Shown here: piece after piece, positions 13,393-14,537 of the stretch
How the letters are laid out: each line of letters opens with the position of its first letter
Position numbering within the stretch: the first letter of the stretch is position 1
Assembly (NCBI GenBank): GCA_964230805.1
Contig: CAXRIA010000026.1
Coordinates: 1 to 14,537 of the forward strand
Direction: 5' to 3'
Length of the DNA: 14,537 nt
Source: Flavicella sp964230805
GTDB taxonomy: Bacteria > Bacteroidota > Bacteroidia > Flavobacteriales > Flavobacteriaceae
Translations under genes and position numbers: made by a program
Notes under the pieces: generated by a model
What the model was told of the DNA's origin: nothing
Databases searched by the model: none
The model's input: the letters and a program-made list of their open reading frames with translations, nothing else

Positions 13393-14537
13393 TTATTTCT
13401 TGACAAACCGTTTGACCGCTTTTTTGTTTTCACTCATCATTTCGATAAAATAGACTCCAGGACTAAAATTTGCAATCGCTATTTCATAGGTGTCCTCTAT
13501 TTTTTGAGGGGTGAGTTCTTGCAAAAGTTTCCCATTGATGCCATAAATTTTTACCGTATCCAAACGATGGGCTGTTGCGATGTAAATTTTGTGGGTTACA
13601 GGATTTGGATAAATCCGTAACGATTCAGAAAAAACAATATCCTGAATAGATAAAGTACCGCTATTAATTGTCCAATCTTGTGTGGTAGTGCCGTCTTCGG
13701 CAGTTAGGGTATAGGTCACAGCGTTGGAAAAATCATTAGCGGTTGTGCCACTTGTTTGGGCAATGCCACCTACAGTCGCAGTGGCCCCCTCAGAAAGTGT
13801 GAAGGTGGGGACAAGACTTGTACGCTCTGTTCCTGTTATAACTTCAATGGCAACCGTATGGTTTTCGGCATCAATGGTGGCTGTCCCTGTTTGTTCTGCA
13901 AAGGAAAATGTGACAATGTCCGTTTCTGTACTTGCCTCTCTAATTCGTACAGCATCTATGGCCATATCGCTTGAGAAATCATTTCCTATTACTCCTTTGA
14001 ATCTCAAACGAGGATTGTCAGAAGCATACGGGGAAAGATCTATCGAAGCATCTCTCCAGACATCTCCTTGGTCTCCAGATTTTGACCATACACTGATCCA
14101 AGACGAATACGAATCACTATCCGTTGCTATTTCTACCTCTAGGCTTCCCATATTTTGACCGTACATGTGGTACTTGAAATTCAATGCAGGGTTTGATAAC
14201 AAAGTGATGTCAAAGCAAGAACTGGTAAGAATGGCTGTCTTGTTTGAATTGCTAGTGGCTTCTATGTATGCATAAAAAGTCCCCTCGTGTGCTGCGCTTG
14301 GGCCCGTATCTAATGAGTTAGTTCTGCCACTGTTTCTCGTCCAGTCAATATCATCGTCTGTGTTTTGAAGCCAAACACCCAAATTCGATTCAAAATCTTC
14401 GAGATATGGAAATGCATTCAAACAAGCTGCTTCGGTTACTGTAACCGTCCAATCTTGCGTGGTACTGCCGTCTTCGGCAGTTAGGGTATAGGTCACAGCG
14501 TTGGAAAAATCATTGGCGGTTGTACCGCTTGTTTGAG
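13393..14537 (-). CDS. Secreted modular protein with MAM-like domain and type IX sorting domain (C-terminal part)
   Basis: This is an extracellular or surface protein exported by the Bacteroidota type IX secretion system. The frame is open to the window edge, giving 380 visible residues; the N-terminus and signal peptide lie outside. An internal GTG at 14496 is not a start. In order (counting from that codon): the end of an Ig-like module (YTLTAEDGSTTQDWTVTVTE, to 22), a MAM-like jelly-roll domain (about 25-188: FPYLEDFESNLGVW, AILTSSCFDI, LNFKYHMYG, MAIDAVRIRE), a second Ig-like module (190-277, FTLSEGATATVGG ... AEDGTTTQDWTI), and the sorting domain (about 289-367: LRIYPNPVTHKIYI, VKIYGINGKLLQEL, SPGVYFIEM, ending KRFVKK). 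The TTTQDWT-type module resembles DUF5018-like repeats. The terminator at 13338-13371 follows. The substrate is unknown; adhesion or polymer binding is plausible. Confidence 0.9.
   Translation of the reverse strand, partial: QTSGTTANDFSNAVTYTLTAEDGSTTQDWTVTVTEAACLNAFPYLEDFESNLGVWLQNTDDDIDWTRNSGRTNSLDTGPSAAHEGTFYAYIEATSNSNKTAILTSSCFDITLLSNPALNFKYHMYGQNMGSLEVEIATDSDSYSSWISVWSKSGDQGDVWRDASIDLSPYASDNPRLRFKGVIGNDFSSDMAIDAVRIREASTETDIVTFSFAEQTGTATIDAENHTVAIEVITGTERTSLVPTFTLSEGATATVGGIAQTSGTTANDFSNAVTYTLTAEDGTTTQDWTINSGTLSIQDIVFSESLRIYPNPVTHKIYIATAHRLDTVKIYGINGKLLQELTPQKIEDTYEIAIANFSPGVYFIEMMSENKKAVKRFVKK
13670..13760 (-). repeat. Intragenic repeat copy 1 (end of second Ig-like module)
   Basis: This 91-base segment is matched at an offset of 777 bases by 14447-14537 with about six differences counted by eye. 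The offset is a multiple of three (259 codons), so the repeated unit is in frame and encodes SGTTANDFSNA and TYTLTAEDG in both copies. This indicates recent module duplication or gene conversion. Confidence 0.85.
14447..14537 (-). repeat. Intragenic repeat copy 2 (first visible Ig-like module, cut by edge)
   Basis: This is the second copy of the 91-base repeat and reaches the window edge, so the true repeat may be longer. More copies upstream in the gene are likely but cannot be seen. Confidence 0.85.

Noticed and set aside
13724..14158. 144-residue plus-strand frame opposite the secreted protein
   Set aside because: Low-complexity Val/Ser antisense shadow of the MAM/Ig-like coding region.

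Overview
Most of this window looks like the chromosome of a marine-type flavobacterium (Bacteroidota). The evidence is the protein content: a PyrR/PyrB pair, tandem DUF368 proteins, BipA/TypA, and a secreted protein with a type IX secretion C-terminal sorting domain. Its genes also lack visible Shine-Dalgarno sequences, and TAnnTTTG (-7) promoter elements lie just upstream of several genes. The sequence is AT-rich with short spacers. No tRNA, rRNA, CRISPR array, insertion sequence or phage gene was seen.

Layout. (a) 1-~545, minus strand: the start of queC, cut by the window edge, preceded by only the last ~47 residues of a YhiN/HI0933-type flavoprotein. Both look proteobacterial and queC has a clear Shine-Dalgarno, so this piece does not match the rest. 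Homology to the flavoprotein stops abruptly near 541-545, which marks a junction (assembly chimera or transfer). (b) 676-4850, minus strand: a TPR protein, then two tandem DUF368 (PopT-type polyprenyl-phosphate transporter) paralogues, then aroE, the last pair overlapping by ATGA. (c) 5123-7923, plus strand: pyrR-pyrB-small STAS-like protein-rnz, apparently one operon with a promoter close to pyrR. (d) 8037-9365, plus strand: rmuC with its own promoter. (e) 9416-9453: a strong bidirectional terminator between convergent rmuC and typA. (f) 9470-11236, minus strand: typA/bipA. (g) 11313-13126, minus strand: a membrane-anchored metallophosphoesterase followed by a translationally coupled protein of unknown function. 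(h) 13127-13392: a spacer rich in inverted repeats, ending in a perfect-stem terminator. (i) 13393-14537, minus strand: the C-terminal part of a modular secreted protein (Ig-like module, MAM-like module, second Ig-like module, type IX sorting domain) that runs off the right edge.

Functionally the core is housekeeping: pyrimidine synthesis, the shikimate pathway, tRNA 3' processing, ribosome-associated GTPase function, DNA-repair-associated nuclease activity and recycling of the lipid carrier for the cell envelope. I did not find a convincing new defence or biosynthetic system. The points most worth a second look are the foreign or chimeric left edge, the diverged second DUF368 copy, the small STAS-like protein in the pyr-rnz operon, PyrR without a leader attenuator, and the nested inverted repeat next to the metallophosphoesterase promoter.
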